Source: G963667675 sp965249215
Lineage (GTDB): Bacteria; Chloroflexota; Dehalococcoidia; Lucifugimonadales; UBA3495
Assembly: GCA_965249215.1 (NCBI GenBank)
Contig: CBDFLN010000001.1
Coordinates: 1,054,001-1,118,000, forward strand
Reading direction: 5' to 3'
DNA: 64,000 nt
The notes beneath the pieces are model-generated. The model ran no database searches. It was given only the letters and a program-made list of their open reading frames with translations, and was not told where the DNA came from. The translations under genes were made by a program, and so were the position numbers. This document shows, in pieces, positions 34,096-43,234 of the stretch; the first letter of the stretch is position 1; each line of letters begins with the position of its first letter.

Positions 34096-35145
34096 GTGGT
34101 AGCCCTTTGGATGCTCAGGGCATTGGGCGCCGGGGGATTTGGGGTCATTGGCTGGAGATTGGGCGTAATAATCTCTGATTTATCGTCAGGTGAGCAAAGT
34201 TTTATCCCCTGGGGCCTGGCCCTGACCGTTGCCGGAATACCGTTGGGCGCTCTTCTGGCGCCCTACCTGACCGTAAAACCCTGGCGCATGGGCGGCGAGT
34301 ATATCAGCGCCGTTTCCGGCTCCACGCTCATCAGCGGCACCGCCGGCTTGCTGGTCGGCCTGGTCGTAGCTGCTCTTCTTTCGATTCCCCTCTTCGGCCT
34401 GGGCGGCTGGTTGGGTTGGGGCGTGCCGGTGATACTGACCGCGTGCCTGGGATTCTGCGGATTGTGGACCGGCGTCAACCGGCGGAGGGACGTGCAAGCC
34501 CTTTTTCCCGCCTTGGAAAGTGCCCGCGGGGGGGCAAGAGCGCAACGGAACGGAAGCATACTGGTCGACACCAGCGCCATCATCGACGGCCGCATCGCCG
34601 ACCTGAGCACGACGGGATTCCTGGAGGGGGCCTTTGTGGTGCCCCGTTTCATCCTGGACGAGCTGCGCCACATCGCCGATTCCAGCGACCCCTTGAGACG
34701 CGCCCGGGGCCGCAGGGGCTTGGAGGTGCTTGGCCGCCTGCGCAACGACAGCGCCGTTCCACTGGAGGTGCTGGACGTGGGCGTCGGCAGAGGCGACGAA
34801 GTGGACTCCAGCTTGGTGCAACTGGCCCGCAGCATGAAATCGCCCATACTCACCACGGACTACAACCTCAACCGCGTGGCCGAACTGCAGGGGGTGCAGG
34901 TGTTGAACGTCAACGAGCTGGCCAACGCTTTGAAGTCCATCGTGCTGCCCGGGGAGGAATTGAGGGTCAACATCGTGCAGGAAGGCAAAGAGGCCGGACA
35001 GGGGGTGGCGTACTTAGATGACGGGACCATGGTCGTGGTGGAGGGGGGTAGAAGGTATCTCAACGCCTTCCACGACGTGGTGGTCACCAGGGTGCTGCAG
35101 ACCGCAGCGGGCCGCATAATCTTCGCCCAGCCCAAAGGCGGCTGA
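34096..35145 (+). CDS. Membrane-anchored PIN/TRAM domain protein (YacL-like)
   Basis: A 349-residue protein starting at GTG with AAAGGGAGGTG upstream. Three to four hydrophobic segments (~1-125) anchor it to the membrane. A PIN domain follows (I-L-V-D-T-S-A-I-I-D-G-R-I-A-D, then D-E-L, then G-D-E-V-D-S-S-L and L-T-T-D-Y-N-L-N; ~155-280) with the acidic residues of a metal-dependent ribonuclease. A TRAM domain at the C-terminus (~285-345) binds RNA. The same architecture precedes ispD in many Gram-positive-type genomes, and ispD follows here after 25 bases. The role is probably RNA turnover at the membrane; it is not a toxin with antitoxin. Confidence 0.9.
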   Translation: MVALWMLRALGAGGFGVIGWRLGVIISDLSSGEQSFIPWGLALTVAGIPLGALLAPYLTVKPWRMGGEYISAVSGSTLISGTAGLLVGLVVAALLSIPLFGLGGWLGWGVPVILTACLGFCGLWTGVNRRRDVQALFPALESARGGARAQRNGSILVDTSAIIDGRIADLSTTGFLEGAFVVPRFILDELRHIADSSDPLRRARGRRGLEVLGRLRNDSAVPLEVLDVGVGRGDEVDSSLVQLARSMKSPILTTDYNLNRVAELQGVQVLNVNELANALKSIVLPGEELRVNIVQEGKEAGQGVAYLDDGTMVVVEGGRRYLNAFHDVVVTRVLQTAAGRIIFAQPKGG

Positions 35146-35170
35146 GCCTGGCTGACCCCTGGGTGCGGTG

Positions 35171-35869
35171 ATGCCTTCGCAAGAAACGGTAGGAGCGGTG
35201 GTTGCGGCCGCGGGCAAGAGCAGCCGCATGGGGGGCTTGGACAAGATCTTCACCCCCGTCCTGGCTCAACCCCTGCTGTCCTACTCGCTGGCCCAATTTG
35301 AGACATTCCCTCCGGTGACCCAAGTAGCCCTGGTCTTGGACGAGGGCTCAGTAGAGCAGGGAGAGGAGTTGGTGCGCCGGGACGGGTACAGCAAGGTCGT
35401 CAAGGTCTGTCCCGGAGGCGCGCGGCGCCAGGACTCGGTGCGGCTAGGCTTGGAAGCCCTTGGTCCCTGCGATTTGGTGGTGGTCCACGACGGCGCCCGC
35501 CCCTGCCTGGACCATTGCATGCTGTCCCGAGGCCTGGAAGCCGCACGGGAGTGGGGAGCGGCGGTGGCCGGGGTCCCGGTCAAGGACACCATCAAGGTTG
35601 CCTCGCCCCAGGGCTTGGTCCTGGACACGCCGGCCCGGGATACCCTCTGGGCCGCCCAGACACCCCAGGTATTCCGGTACTCCCTGATTTGGGAGGCCCA
35701 CCAGCGTTGCCGGCAGGAGTTTACCGACGATGCTTCGATGTTGGAGAGCCTTGGCCACCCGGTCAAGATGTTCCTCGGTTCCTACCGGAACTTGAAGGTG
35801 ACCACGCCGGAGGACCTGGCAGTGGCGGAGGCATTTCTAGCGGCACGCCGCGGGACCCGCAATTCTTAG
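35171..35869 (+). CDS. ispD: 2-C-methyl-D-erythritol 4-phosphate cytidylyltransferase
   Basis: Third step of the MEP isoprenoid pathway, joining MEP to CTP. A 232-residue Rossmann-like nucleotidyltransferase with the signature A-A-A-G-K-S-S-R-M-G (~12-21), G-G-A-R-R-Q-D-S-V-R (~77-86), V-H-D-G-A-R-P (~104-110) and V-K-D-T-I-K (~134-139). An adjacent in-frame GTG (35168) would add one residue. It follows the PIN/TRAM gene and precedes ispF by 24 bases, an operon order repeated in many bacteria. The sequence is complete. Confidence 0.94.
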   Translation: MPSQETVGAVVAAAGKSSRMGGLDKIFTPVLAQPLLSYSLAQFETFPPVTQVALVLDEGSVEQGEELVRRDGYSKVVKVCPGGARRQDSVRLGLEALGPCDLVVVHDGARPCLDHCMLSRGLEAAREWGAAVAGVPVKDTIKVASPQGLVLDTPARDTLWAAQTPQVFRYSLIWEAHQRCRQEFTDDASMLESLGHPVKMFLGSYRNLKVTTPEDLAVAEAFLAARRGTRNS

Positions 35870-35893
35870 GCGAGAGATTCCAGGCATGAAGCC

Positions 35894-36385
35894 ATGGCGC
35901 AAATAGATTTCCGGGTGGGCACAGGCTTCGACGCCCATGCTCTGGTCCCCGGCCGGCAGCTGGTGCTGGGCGGGGTGCACATACCCCACGGCCAGGGCCT
36001 GGCTGGGCACAGCGATGGGGACGTGCTGCTCCACGCCGTAATGGACGCCCTGCTTGGAGCCGCCGGACTGGGCGATATCGGGGTCCAGTTTCCCTCCGGC
36101 GACGCCCGGTACAAGGACATTTCAAGCCTGCTGCTGCTGTCCCGGGTGAAGGACCTGGTGCAGGCCGGTGGTTGGCGCATATCCAACGTCGATGCTACAA
36201 TGGTGGCCCAAACGCCAAGGCTGGGCCCCTTCGTGGAAGCTATGCGGCAGCAAACGGCTTCCGCCCTTTCCATAACGGCCCGGCGGGTCGGAATCAAGGC
36301 CACCACGACAGACCACCTGGGATTCACCGGCAGGGAAGAGGGCATCGCCGCCTACGCCGTGGCATCGATAGTAGCGGAGATATGA
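35894..36385 (+). CDS. ispF: 2-C-methyl-D-erythritol 2,4-cyclodiphosphate synthase
   Basis: Fifth step of the MEP pathway. A 163-residue trimeric enzyme with zinc ligands D-x-H in F-D-A-H (~14-16) and the H in G-H-S-D-G-D (~40-45), then D-I-G-V-Q-F-P (~64-70), and the C-terminal D-H-L-G-F-T-G-R-E-E-G-I-A-A-Y-A. Its last codon overlaps the ATG of cysS (ATGA at 36382-36385), so translation of the two is coupled. The region between ispD and ispF is only 24 bases. Confidence 0.95.
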   Translation: MAQIDFRVGTGFDAHALVPGRQLVLGGVHIPHGQGLAGHSDGDVLLHAVMDALLGAAGLGDIGVQFPSGDARYKDISSLLLLSRVKDLVQAGGWRISNVDATMVAQTPRLGPFVEAMRQQTASALSITARRVGIKATTTDHLGFTGREEGIAAYAVASIVAEI

Positions 36386-37761
36386 AGCTTTACAACACCC
36401 TGGCCGGCGAGTCCCAGCCCTTCACTCCCGTCAACCCGCAGAGCGTCAAGATGTACGTTTGCGGGGTGACGCCCTACGCCGCCACCCACGTGGGCCACGC
36501 CTTGAGCTACGTGGTGTTCGACGTGCTGCGACGCTACCTGGAGTTTCGGGGCTACCAGGTCCGTCACGTCCAGAACTTCACCGACGTGGACGACAAGCTG
36601 ATCCAGCGGGCCCAGGAGCAGAATATACCCGTCGACGAATTGGCCGGCAGTCACATAGAAGAGTTCTTCCGGTCCATGGACGCTTTGAACGTGCAGCGGG
36701 CCCACGTGTATCCTAGGGCCACCAAGGAGATCGGCCCTATCACTGGCACCATAGCGGACCTGATGGGCAAGGGCTACGCATACCAGGTGGACGGCGACGT
36801 GTTCTTCCGGGTGACCCGCAGCAAGGGGTACGGCAAGCTGAGCGGCCGCACTTTGGACGGTATGATAGCGGGCGCCAGGGTGGAGGTGGACCAACGGAAA
36901 GAGCATCCCATGGACTTCACCCTGTGGAAGGGCGCCCAGCCCGGCGAGCCGGCTTGGGACAGCCCTTGGGGCCCCGGACGCCCCGGGTGGCACATCGAGT
37001 GCACCTCCATGGCCACCACCTACCTGGGGGAAGGCTTGGACATCCACGGCGGCGGGCAGGACCTGATTTTCCCCCATCACGAAAACGAGATAGCCCAAAG
37101 CGAGGCCGCCTCCGGCCGGGAACCCTTCTCCCGCTACTGGGTCCACAACGGCCTGTTGCGGTTGGGCGAAGACAAGATGAGCAAGTCCCTGGGCAACCTG
37201 GTGCCGGTAGATGAAGCCCTGGGATGGTGCTCCCCCGACGCGCTGCGTCTCTACTTTCTGAGCTCGCACTACCGCAGCCCCTTCCAGTTCAGCGACGAGG
37301 GCTGCGCCGCCATGGAACGCAGCGTCCAAAGGCTGGGACAGGCCCTGGGCCGGGACAGCTCCGGCGCCGGGCAGGACCTGGACCCGGAGCCGTACCAACA
37401 GCGTTTCCTGGAAGCCATGGACGATGACCTGAACACTCCCCGGGCCCTGGCCGCCCTCTTCGACCTGGCCCGGGAAATCAACCGGGCCGGCGACGACGGC
37501 CGGAGCATCGGCCAAGCCCAGGACTGCCTCCGACGCCTGGGCGAGGTCCTGGGGCTGACCTTCCAAGGTCAACAGAGCGCGGAACAAGACCTGCTGCCGG
37601 CAGAGCCCTTTGTCAGGTTGCTGCTGGACATCCGGGCCCAGCTGCGGCAGGCCAAGCAATACGAGATGGCGGACCGGATCAGGCAGGGACTGGACGCTCA
37701 AGGGGTGTCCCTGGAAGATACTCCCGACGGCACCCACTGGCAGTTCCGCCGCCGGCCCTGA
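36382..37761 (+). CDS. cysS: Cysteinyl-tRNA synthetase
   Basis: Charges tRNA-Cys in the cytoplasm. 459 residues from the ATG embedded in the ispF stop codon; the longer open frame upstream is only the ispF region in another frame. The class I signatures are the HIGH-type motif A-T-H-V-G-H-A (~35-41), the zinc-binding C-G-V-T-P-Y-A-A-T-H, G-W-H-I-E-C-T-S-M-A, F-P-H-H-E-N-E (~234-240) and E-D-K-M-S-K-S-L-G-N (~264-273). The order ispD-ispF-cysS is a known conserved arrangement. The C-terminal anticodon region is intact. Confidence 0.95.
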   Translation: MKLYNTLAGESQPFTPVNPQSVKMYVCGVTPYAATHVGHALSYVVFDVLRRYLEFRGYQVRHVQNFTDVDDKLIQRAQEQNIPVDELAGSHIEEFFRSMDALNVQRAHVYPRATKEIGPITGTIADLMGKGYAYQVDGDVFFRVTRSKGYGKLSGRTLDGMIAGARVEVDQRKEHPMDFTLWKGAQPGEPAWDSPWGPGRPGWHIECTSMATTYLGEGLDIHGGGQDLIFPHHENEIAQSEAASGREPFSRYWVHNGLLRLGEDKMSKSLGNLVPVDEALGWCSPDALRLYFLSSHYRSPFQFSDEGCAAMERSVQRLGQALGRDSSGAGQDLDPEPYQQRFLEAMDDDLNTPRALAALFDLAREINRAGDDGRSIGQAQDCLRRLGEVLGLTFQGQQSAEQDLLPAEPFVRLLLDIRAQLRQAKQYEMADRIRQGLDAQGVSLEDTPDGTHWQFRRRP

Positions 37762-37767
37762 AAGACA

Positions 37768-39156
37768 ATGCTGGATAGCTCGGCCATCGAGGCCCTGGCC
37801 AGCGTTGTCGGGGCGCCGAACATTCTCACCAGCCCCTATGATCTGGACCGGTATTCGGCCGACGCCCTGACTCCCTTCCGGGCGTTTGGCGCCGAAGCCA
37901 GGTTCGACCGGTTGGCCGACCTGGTAGTCCGTCCCGGAAGCGCCGAAGAGGTCTCCCAGATCGTAGTCCTGGCAAACCAGCACGGGATACCCCTGGTGCC
38001 CTACGGCGGAGGCACCGGCGTCATGGGCGGTGTGCTGCCAGTCTGCGGCGGGATCATCGTCGACGTCGGGCGGATGAACCGGGTTCTGGACGTAAACCGG
38101 GAAGACCTGACCGCTCGCGTGGAGGCGGGCCTGGTGCTCCAGGACCTGGCCGATGCCCTCGCGGAGCACGACCTCATGGCGGGCCACGATCCGTACAGTG
38201 TTCCCATCGCCACCGTGGGAGGAGCGATATCCACCAACGGCGTAGGCTATCGCGCCGGGGCCTTTGGCCCCATGGGGGACCAGGTCCTGGGCTTGCAGGC
38301 GGTCCTCCCCAACGGCAGCGTCATCACCACCCGCCCGTTGCCCAAGTACTCGTCAGGCCCCAATCTCAACCAGCTGTTCATCGGCGCTGAAGGCGTTTTC
38401 GGCATCATTACCCAGGCCACGATTCGCGTCTACCGCCGTCCCGAGGCCCAGGTATTCGCCACCGCCTCCTTCGACAGCTTCGACCAGGGGTTCGCCGCCG
38501 CCTCCGAGTTGTTGGCCCTGGGAGTCCGGCCAGCGCTGTTGGACCTGACCGAAGAGGAAGCCGGCATACGGCTCTTTCTGTTGTTCGAGGGGTACCGGGA
38601 AGGAGTCGCCGCCCAACAAAAGCGCTGTGCCCGGGTGTGCGCCCAGTTCGGAGGCCGCGATATCGGCCCCGGACCTACAAAGGCCTACTGGAGGGAGCGG
38701 CACCAATCGGGGATAAGCTACAAGCAGTCGTTTCTTGGGCTGCCCCGCCAGGTCAGGTGGGACCGGAGCTGGGGCCGCGGCTTCGACTACCTGCACCTGG
38801 CATTGCCGATTTCCAAGGTGCTGGAATACCGGCGGCGTTGCGACGAGTTGATGGCCGGCAGCGGGGTCAGGACCGTGGAGTACGCCATCTGGAGCCGGCC
38901 GGAGCTGTTTTCCATGCTCATGGTGTCAGATCCCGAAACCGGAGACGACTACCGGAACAATCTGGCCCAAGTGGTGGACCAGGCGTTGAAGTTGGCCCAG
39001 GACATGGGCGGCGCGATGGAATACTGCCACGGCGTGGGAGTCAAGCTGGACCACCTGTTGGCCCGGGAACTGGGCGCGGGCCATGATGTCCTTAGGGAAC
39101 TGAAGCGGACCCTGGACCCGGCTAACATCATGAATCCGGGGAAGCTGGGGTTGTAA
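37768..39156 (+). CDS. FAD-binding oxidase of the vanillyl-alcohol oxidase type (GlcD-like)
   Basis: A 462-residue FAD_binding_4 protein that begins 6 bases after cysS, so it is probably in the same operon though not functionally related. The PCMH FAD fold is visible in V-R-P-G-S-A-E-E-V (~52-60), Y-G-G-G-T-G-V-M-G-G (~72-81), the D-P-Y-S-V-P-I-A-T-V-G-G-A-I-S-T-N-G-V-G (~140-160) loop and G-A-E-G-V-F-G-I-I (~205-213). Relatives oxidise 2-hydroxy acids (glycolate, lactate) or long-chain alkyl glycerone phosphates. No cysteine-rich iron-sulphur partner sits beside it. A hydroxyacid dehydrogenase follows on the same strand. Confidence 0.88.
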   Translation: MLDSSAIEALASVVGAPNILTSPYDLDRYSADALTPFRAFGAEARFDRLADLVVRPGSAEEVSQIVVLANQHGIPLVPYGGGTGVMGGVLPVCGGIIVDVGRMNRVLDVNREDLTARVEAGLVLQDLADALAEHDLMAGHDPYSVPIATVGGAISTNGVGYRAGAFGPMGDQVLGLQAVLPNGSVITTRPLPKYSSGPNLNQLFIGAEGVFGIITQATIRVYRRPEAQVFATASFDSFDQGFAAASELLALGVRPALLDLTEEEAGIRLFLLFEGYREGVAAQQKRCARVCAQFGGRDIGPGPTKAYWRERHQSGISYKQSFLGLPRQVRWDRSWGRGFDYLHLALPISKVLEYRRRCDELMAGSGVRTVEYAIWSRPELFSMLMVSDPETGDDYRNNLAQVVDQALKLAQDMGGAMEYCHGVGVKLDHLLARELGAGHDVLRELKRTLDPANIMNPGKLGL

Positions 39157-39221
39157 GCCGCCGGCGGGGTATAAGTCCGCCGGCCAAGGCGCGGCGTAGT
39201 ACCGGTGAGAGCAGTCCAACT

Positions 39222-40214
39222 ATGAACAGTCCCCGAGTGTTCGTAACCCGCCGGATTTTCCCCGAGGCCCTGGAACTGATTGGCCGAAACGCGCAGTTGG
39301 AGGTCTGGCCTCACGATGCGCCTCCCACCGCGCAAGAGCTTGCCGGCAAGATAAACCGCGTAGAAGGCCTGGTGACCAACGTCATGGACCGGGTAGACGC
39401 CGAGTTGCTCGAACGCGCTCCCAAACTCAGGGTCATCAGCCAGGTGGCCGTGGGACTGGACAATATCGACCTGGACGCCGCCTCCCGGCGGGGCATTCTA
39501 GTCGGCCACACCCCTGGGGTGCTGGCCAAGGCCACCGCCGACCTTGGATTCGCTATCCTTATGTCCGCCGCCCGCCGCGTCAGCGAGAGCGAGCGATGGG
39601 TGCGGTCGGGAGGTTGGGAAATAGCCTTCCACCCCATGTTCTGGCTAGGCACGGACGTTCACGGGGCGACCCTGGGAATCCTTGGTCTGGGCCAGACCGG
39701 GCTGGAAATGGCCAAGCGCGCTTCGGGCTTCGAAATGAAGGTGCTCTACCACTCCCGCACCCGCAGACCGGAGCTGGAGCAACGCTACGGGGTGGAATAC
39801 GCCGAACTGGACACACTGTTGAGGGCCGCCGACTTCGTGTCGGTGCATCTGTCGCTGACGCCGGAGACCCGCCATTTTATCGGGGAACGGGAACTGCGGG
39901 CCATGAAGCCCACGGCCGTCCTGGTCAACCTGGCGAGGGGGCCGGTGGTGGACTCCAAGGCCCTCTACACCGCCCTCAGCGAAAAATGGATCCAGGCCGC
40001 AGCGTTGGACGTGACCGATCCGGAACCGATCCCCCCCGACGACCCGCTGTTGACCTTAGACAATCTGGTTATCACCCCTCATATCGGCAGCGCGTCCGTC
40101 GCTTCCAGGAAGGGGATGTGCATGCTGGCGGCGCGCAACCTGCTGGCGGGGCTAGGCGGACTGCCCATGGAACATTGCGCCAATGCGGGGTTGCACCAGT
40201 CCAAGGGCCCCTGA
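39222..40214 (+). CDS. D-2-hydroxyacid dehydrogenase (glyoxylate reductase-like)
   Basis: A 330-residue NAD(P)-linked dehydrogenase. The cofactor site is G-I-L-G-L-G-Q-T-G (~151-159). The catalytic triad is Arg in V-N-L-A-R-G-P-V (~235), Glu in the D-P-E-P-I-P segment, and His in P-H-I-G-S-A (~286). T-P-G-V-L (~92) marks the substrate-domain edge. Likely substrates are glyoxylate, hydroxypyruvate or 2-oxo acids, and the family also includes phosphoglycerate dehydrogenase. It follows the FAD oxidase by 65 bases, and the two could interconvert a 2-hydroxy acid and its 2-oxo form, although this is speculation. Confidence 0.92.
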   Translation: MNSPRVFVTRRIFPEALELIGRNAQLEVWPHDAPPTAQELAGKINRVEGLVTNVMDRVDAELLERAPKLRVISQVAVGLDNIDLDAASRRGILVGHTPGVLAKATADLGFAILMSAARRVSESERWVRSGGWEIAFHPMFWLGTDVHGATLGILGLGQTGLEMAKRASGFEMKVLYHSRTRRPELEQRYGVEYAELDTLLRAADFVSVHLSLTPETRHFIGERELRAMKPTAVLVNLARGPVVDSKALYTALSEKWIQAAALDVTDPEPIPPDDPLLTLDNLVITPHIGSASVASRKGMCMLAARNLLAGLGGLPMEHCANAGLHQSKGP

Positions 40215-40472
40215 CTTGCTCTTCGCTTGAGCGGCCAATGAAGAAGCGGGCTTGGTTGCCTAGGGGTACGAGTCCTGTTTGCTTGGGGAGCGAATCTTAT
40301 CCTCACCGTAAGGATGCAGCGTTATCGACATCGGGACAGCGCGCAGCCGGCGTCGGACCCTTGGGGCCGGCTACCGCTGGTGGACCATGCGTCGGCTCAT
40401 GGTTAAAGGGCCCGGCGATGCTCGGGTCCATTCCGCAAGTACAGAAAGCCTGGGAAGCACCGTAGCTATGGT

Positions 40473-41492
40473 CTAGCCGCCTAGTTCTATCGTGAGCACC
40501 CACGTTGGCCGCCTACCCACTGGGTAAACCTCCAAGGACGTCAATTCCCCCGTGCCCTGGTCTATCTCGTAGGAAGTCAGGTTGCCTGTCTCCAGACCGG
40601 CGGCGAACAAGAATTTCCCTTGGGGGTCCAGGCTGAAGGCCCGCGGCACCGCCTGAGCGGCGGTGCGGCCGGCGGCCGCCAGCATCCCGTTGGAAGGGTT
40701 CACCGAAAACCCGGCGATGCTATTGTGGCCCCGGTTGGGGGCGTACAAGAACCTGCCGTTGGGTGTTATCTGGACCTGGGAGCACGAGCTGTACCCGGTG
40801 TAACCCGGGGGCAGGGTTGGAATGGTCTGAAAGGCCGCCAGCGTACCTGCGGCAGTATCCAGACGGTAAGCGGTAACGCTGCGACCCTGCTCATCCGAGA
40901 AGTAGACGGTGTCCAAAAACGGATGGAAGCAGAAATCGCGCGGCCCCAGGTATCCGGGGGGGTCCACCTGGGGAGGAGCGTTGGGCGTGAGACGTCCGGT
41001 GTCTTCGTCAAAGATAAATTGGTAAATCTGGTTGGGCCCCGGGTCGGCTGTATGGGCTATAAAGGCGAACCGGTTGGACGGGTCGGTCTGTATGCAATGG
41101 GCTGCAGGCGCGGTAACTATCGATTCGACGGCTGGATGGACGGCAGCGCCGTTTTCGATGCGGTGGACCTCGGCCGTTCCCCGGTCGTAGGAAGCCGACA
41201 GCAGATACCTGCCTTTCCGGTCGGTGGCCAGGGCCAGGTATTCACCTTGTACCGGCGCCGAACCGATCTGGGTAATGCCGCCGCCGGCCTGGTTGATGCT
41301 AAAGCTGGCGATATCCAATTCCCGTCCGCGGCCTACAAAGAGGGACTTCCTCTCGGGGTCCACGGCCAAGTCGCCCGGGCCTCCGGACACCGGCACAGCT
41401 TCCTTCTGGGTCAGCTTGCCCGTCCCGGCATCCATGGCGAATATCAGGATCTGGTCATCGCCTTCCAATGACACGTAAGCGTAATAGGGCAT
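40473..41492 (-). CDS. Lactonase-type seven-bladed beta-propeller protein
   Basis: A 339-residue protein from ATG 41492 (M-P-Y-Y-A-Y-V-S); an in-frame TTG at 41522 would add ten residues. Repeated blades of the form F-x-x-D-x-x-T-G-x-L-T-x and P-x-G-R-F-L-Y-x-x-N-R (e.g. ~218-228) are those of PF10282 lactonases related to 6-phosphogluconolactonase (YbhE). No signal peptide is apparent, so a cytoplasmic lactonase is the favoured reading, but many of these propellers have unknown substrates. It is convergent with the hydroxyacid dehydrogenase, separated by 258 bases with no supported gene. Confidence 0.85.
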   Translation of the reverse strand: MPYYAYVSLEGDDQILIFAMDAGTGKLTQKEAVPVSGGPGDLAVDPERKSLFVGRGRELDIASFSINQAGGGITQIGSAPVQGEYLALATDRKGRYLLSASYDRGTAEVHRIENGAAVHPAVESIVTAPAAHCIQTDPSNRFAFIAHTADPGPNQIYQFIFDEDTGRLTPNAPPQVDPPGYLGPRDFCFHPFLDTVYFSDEQGRSVTAYRLDTAAGTLAAFQTIPTLPPGYTGYSSCSQVQITPNGRFLYAPNRGHNSIAGFSVNPSNGMLAAAGRTAAQAVPRAFSLDPQGKFLFAAGLETGNLTSYEIDQGTGELTSLEVYPVGRRPTWVLTIELGG

Positions 41493-41942
41493 AACCCGAA
41501 GTCCATAACCGTTAAGGGACAAGTAGAGCGGGACTCTCTATCTGGGCCGGCTTCCGTTGTTGGCGCAGCCCAGGCAAGATGGCGCCATCATAAGCGGTGG
41601 TTTTGAGGCCGGTCAATCCCTGGTATCGACCACAGCAGGATCGATTCAGGCCATGAACCGCCTTTCTTGCCCATCCGACCTTGCCCCCCAAACAGTAGCA
41701 GGGCAAAGAGAGTCCAGCCGCGGACATGTCAACTCCCCGCGGCGGGGATGCAACTGCCCAGGAATCTCTGCTTCGTTGCGGGGAAACCGTACCTCTATGA
41801 AGTGCAGATGTGGCGTAACTGCTGGATTATTCCCTGCGGACCGCTTGATTCGGCCACGTTACAGGATTTTGGATCGTGTTGTCTTCTATATGCAACACCG
41901 GTGGTAGAATGACTCTGCCTAACCACCCCCGGGAGGAATAGG
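41493..41942. other. Gene-free divergent stretch
   Basis: About 450 bases between the lactonase start (minus) and the LLM monooxygenase start (plus). It must hold both promoters. TAGAAT at 41905-41910 is a plausible -10 for the plus-strand gene, though no good -35 partner lies at 17 bases. No gene or RNA that I can support is present. Confidence 0.5.
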
Positions 41943-43136
41943 ATGAAATTTGGACTACTTTACGAGACGCAGCGGCCTTTTCAAGGCAACGACGTGGATT
42001 GGAACAGTCTATACAAAGAGACCTTAGACCAATGTGAGCTGGCTGACCAAATGGGCTTTGACTGTCTCTGGTTTGTCGAGCATCATTTCCTGATGGGATT
42101 CTCCGGGTCGCCATGCCCGGAGGTCCTCTTCGGCGCCCTGAGCCAGCGCACCAAGAACATCAGAATAGGTTTTGGGGTGTCCATCCTTCCCACCCAGCAC
42201 CCCGTCCGCATCGCCGAGCGTGTGGCCATGGTGGACCAGCTGACCGACGGCCGCGTCGAGTTCGGCACAGGCCGCTCCGATGCCTACGAGCAGATGGGGC
42301 TGGGCATAGACCCCCGTGAAAGTCGCGAACGGTGGGAGGAGGGCCTGTCCATGTTGGTCCAAATCTGGCAGTCCGACGAGTTCTCCTGGGAAGGCAAGTT
42401 CTGGAACGTGCCGACGCGGCGCATCTTGCCCAGGCTCTTCCAGAAACCTCATCCCCGCATTTATCTGGCTTGCACGCAACCGGACAGCTTTCGCTTGGCG
42501 GCGGAAAGAGGCCTTGGCGTGCTCTCTTCATCAGCATACGCCATCGACATTCTGGCGCAGCATTTGAAGACCTACCGCGACACCATTAAGGATGCCCAGC
42601 CGGTAGGCGCCTTTGCCACCGAGTTCTGGGGCAGCGCAGTCCAGGCCGTCTGCGGCAAGGATGACCGGGAAGCCAAGGAGCTATGCGTCGAGTCCATGAG
42701 GACCTTCTATGGGCCGGACAAGCCCTACATAGCGGGCCGGCGCGGCGCCTACGAGACTTTGCTGGAGGCCTGGGGCGGAGTGCCAGACCACCTGGAATAC
42801 GACTTCAAACGCTGGATTCGCCAGTCCGACGACGCTCATAAAGCGCAGGCGGCCGAGGTCGGGATCTCTTTGAACTCCAGCCCCCAAGCGGCCCGGGCCG
42901 CTTTGAATAATCTGGACGCCGACACCCTCTCAGACCGAGCCGTGATCGTTGCCGGCAATCCGGAGAGCTGCATCAATACCGTCAAAAAGTATGATGACCT
43001 CGGAGTCGACATGATAAATATGATCATGCAGACCGAGACCATTCCCCATCAAAAAGTAATGGAGTCCATCGAATTGTTCGGCAAGGAAGTGATCCCGGCG
43101 TTCAGAAATCAAGCTGCAACGGCCGCGACCAACTGA
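41943..43136 (+). CDS. LLM class flavin-dependent monooxygenase (luciferase-like)
   Basis: A 397-residue bacterial-luciferase-like TIM barrel. The pattern M-K-F-G-L-L-Y-E-T-Q, W-F-V-E-H-H-F (~49-55), I-R-I-G-F-G-V-S-I-L-P-T-Q-H-P-V-R-I-A-E (~75-94) and G-R-V-E-F-G-T-G-R-S (~103-112) identify the LLM family. Such enzymes use FMNH2 or F420 to oxygenate ketones, alkanesulphonates or other carbon compounds, and SAR202-like genomes carry many. A strong RBS (GGGAGGAATAGG) precedes the ATG. It leads a co-directional run with a Gfo/Idh oxidoreductase and an aldo/keto reductase. Substrate unknown. Confidence 0.9.
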   Translation: MKFGLLYETQRPFQGNDVDWNSLYKETLDQCELADQMGFDCLWFVEHHFLMGFSGSPCPEVLFGALSQRTKNIRIGFGVSILPTQHPVRIAERVAMVDQLTDGRVEFGTGRSDAYEQMGLGIDPRESRERWEEGLSMLVQIWQSDEFSWEGKFWNVPTRRILPRLFQKPHPRIYLACTQPDSFRLAAERGLGVLSSSAYAIDILAQHLKTYRDTIKDAQPVGAFATEFWGSAVQAVCGKDDREAKELCVESMRTFYGPDKPYIAGRRGAYETLLEAWGGVPDHLEYDFKRWIRQSDDAHKAQAAEVGISLNSSPQAARAALNNLDADTLSDRAVIVAGNPESCINTVKKYDDLGVDMINMIMQTETIPHQKVMESIELFGKEVIPAFRNQAATAATN

Positions 43137-43234
43137 AGTAATGGCGCATCCGGCCTCCATCCGGCAACTCAGCTGTTGGCGATTCAAATGGTTAGAGAGG
43201 CAAGCCGCGCAGGACTCCTAGAGGAGCAGGCGCC

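Noticed and set aside
36352..38187. 611-codon minus-strand open frame over cysS and the FAD oxidase
   Set aside because: Antisense artefact of high GC content. The plus-strand cysS and FAD oxidase carry all diagnostic motifs.
40215..40472. Possible RNA gene between the hydroxyacid dehydrogenase and lactonase genes
   Set aside because: I could not fold it into a tRNA or a known small RNA, and saw no promoter or terminator.
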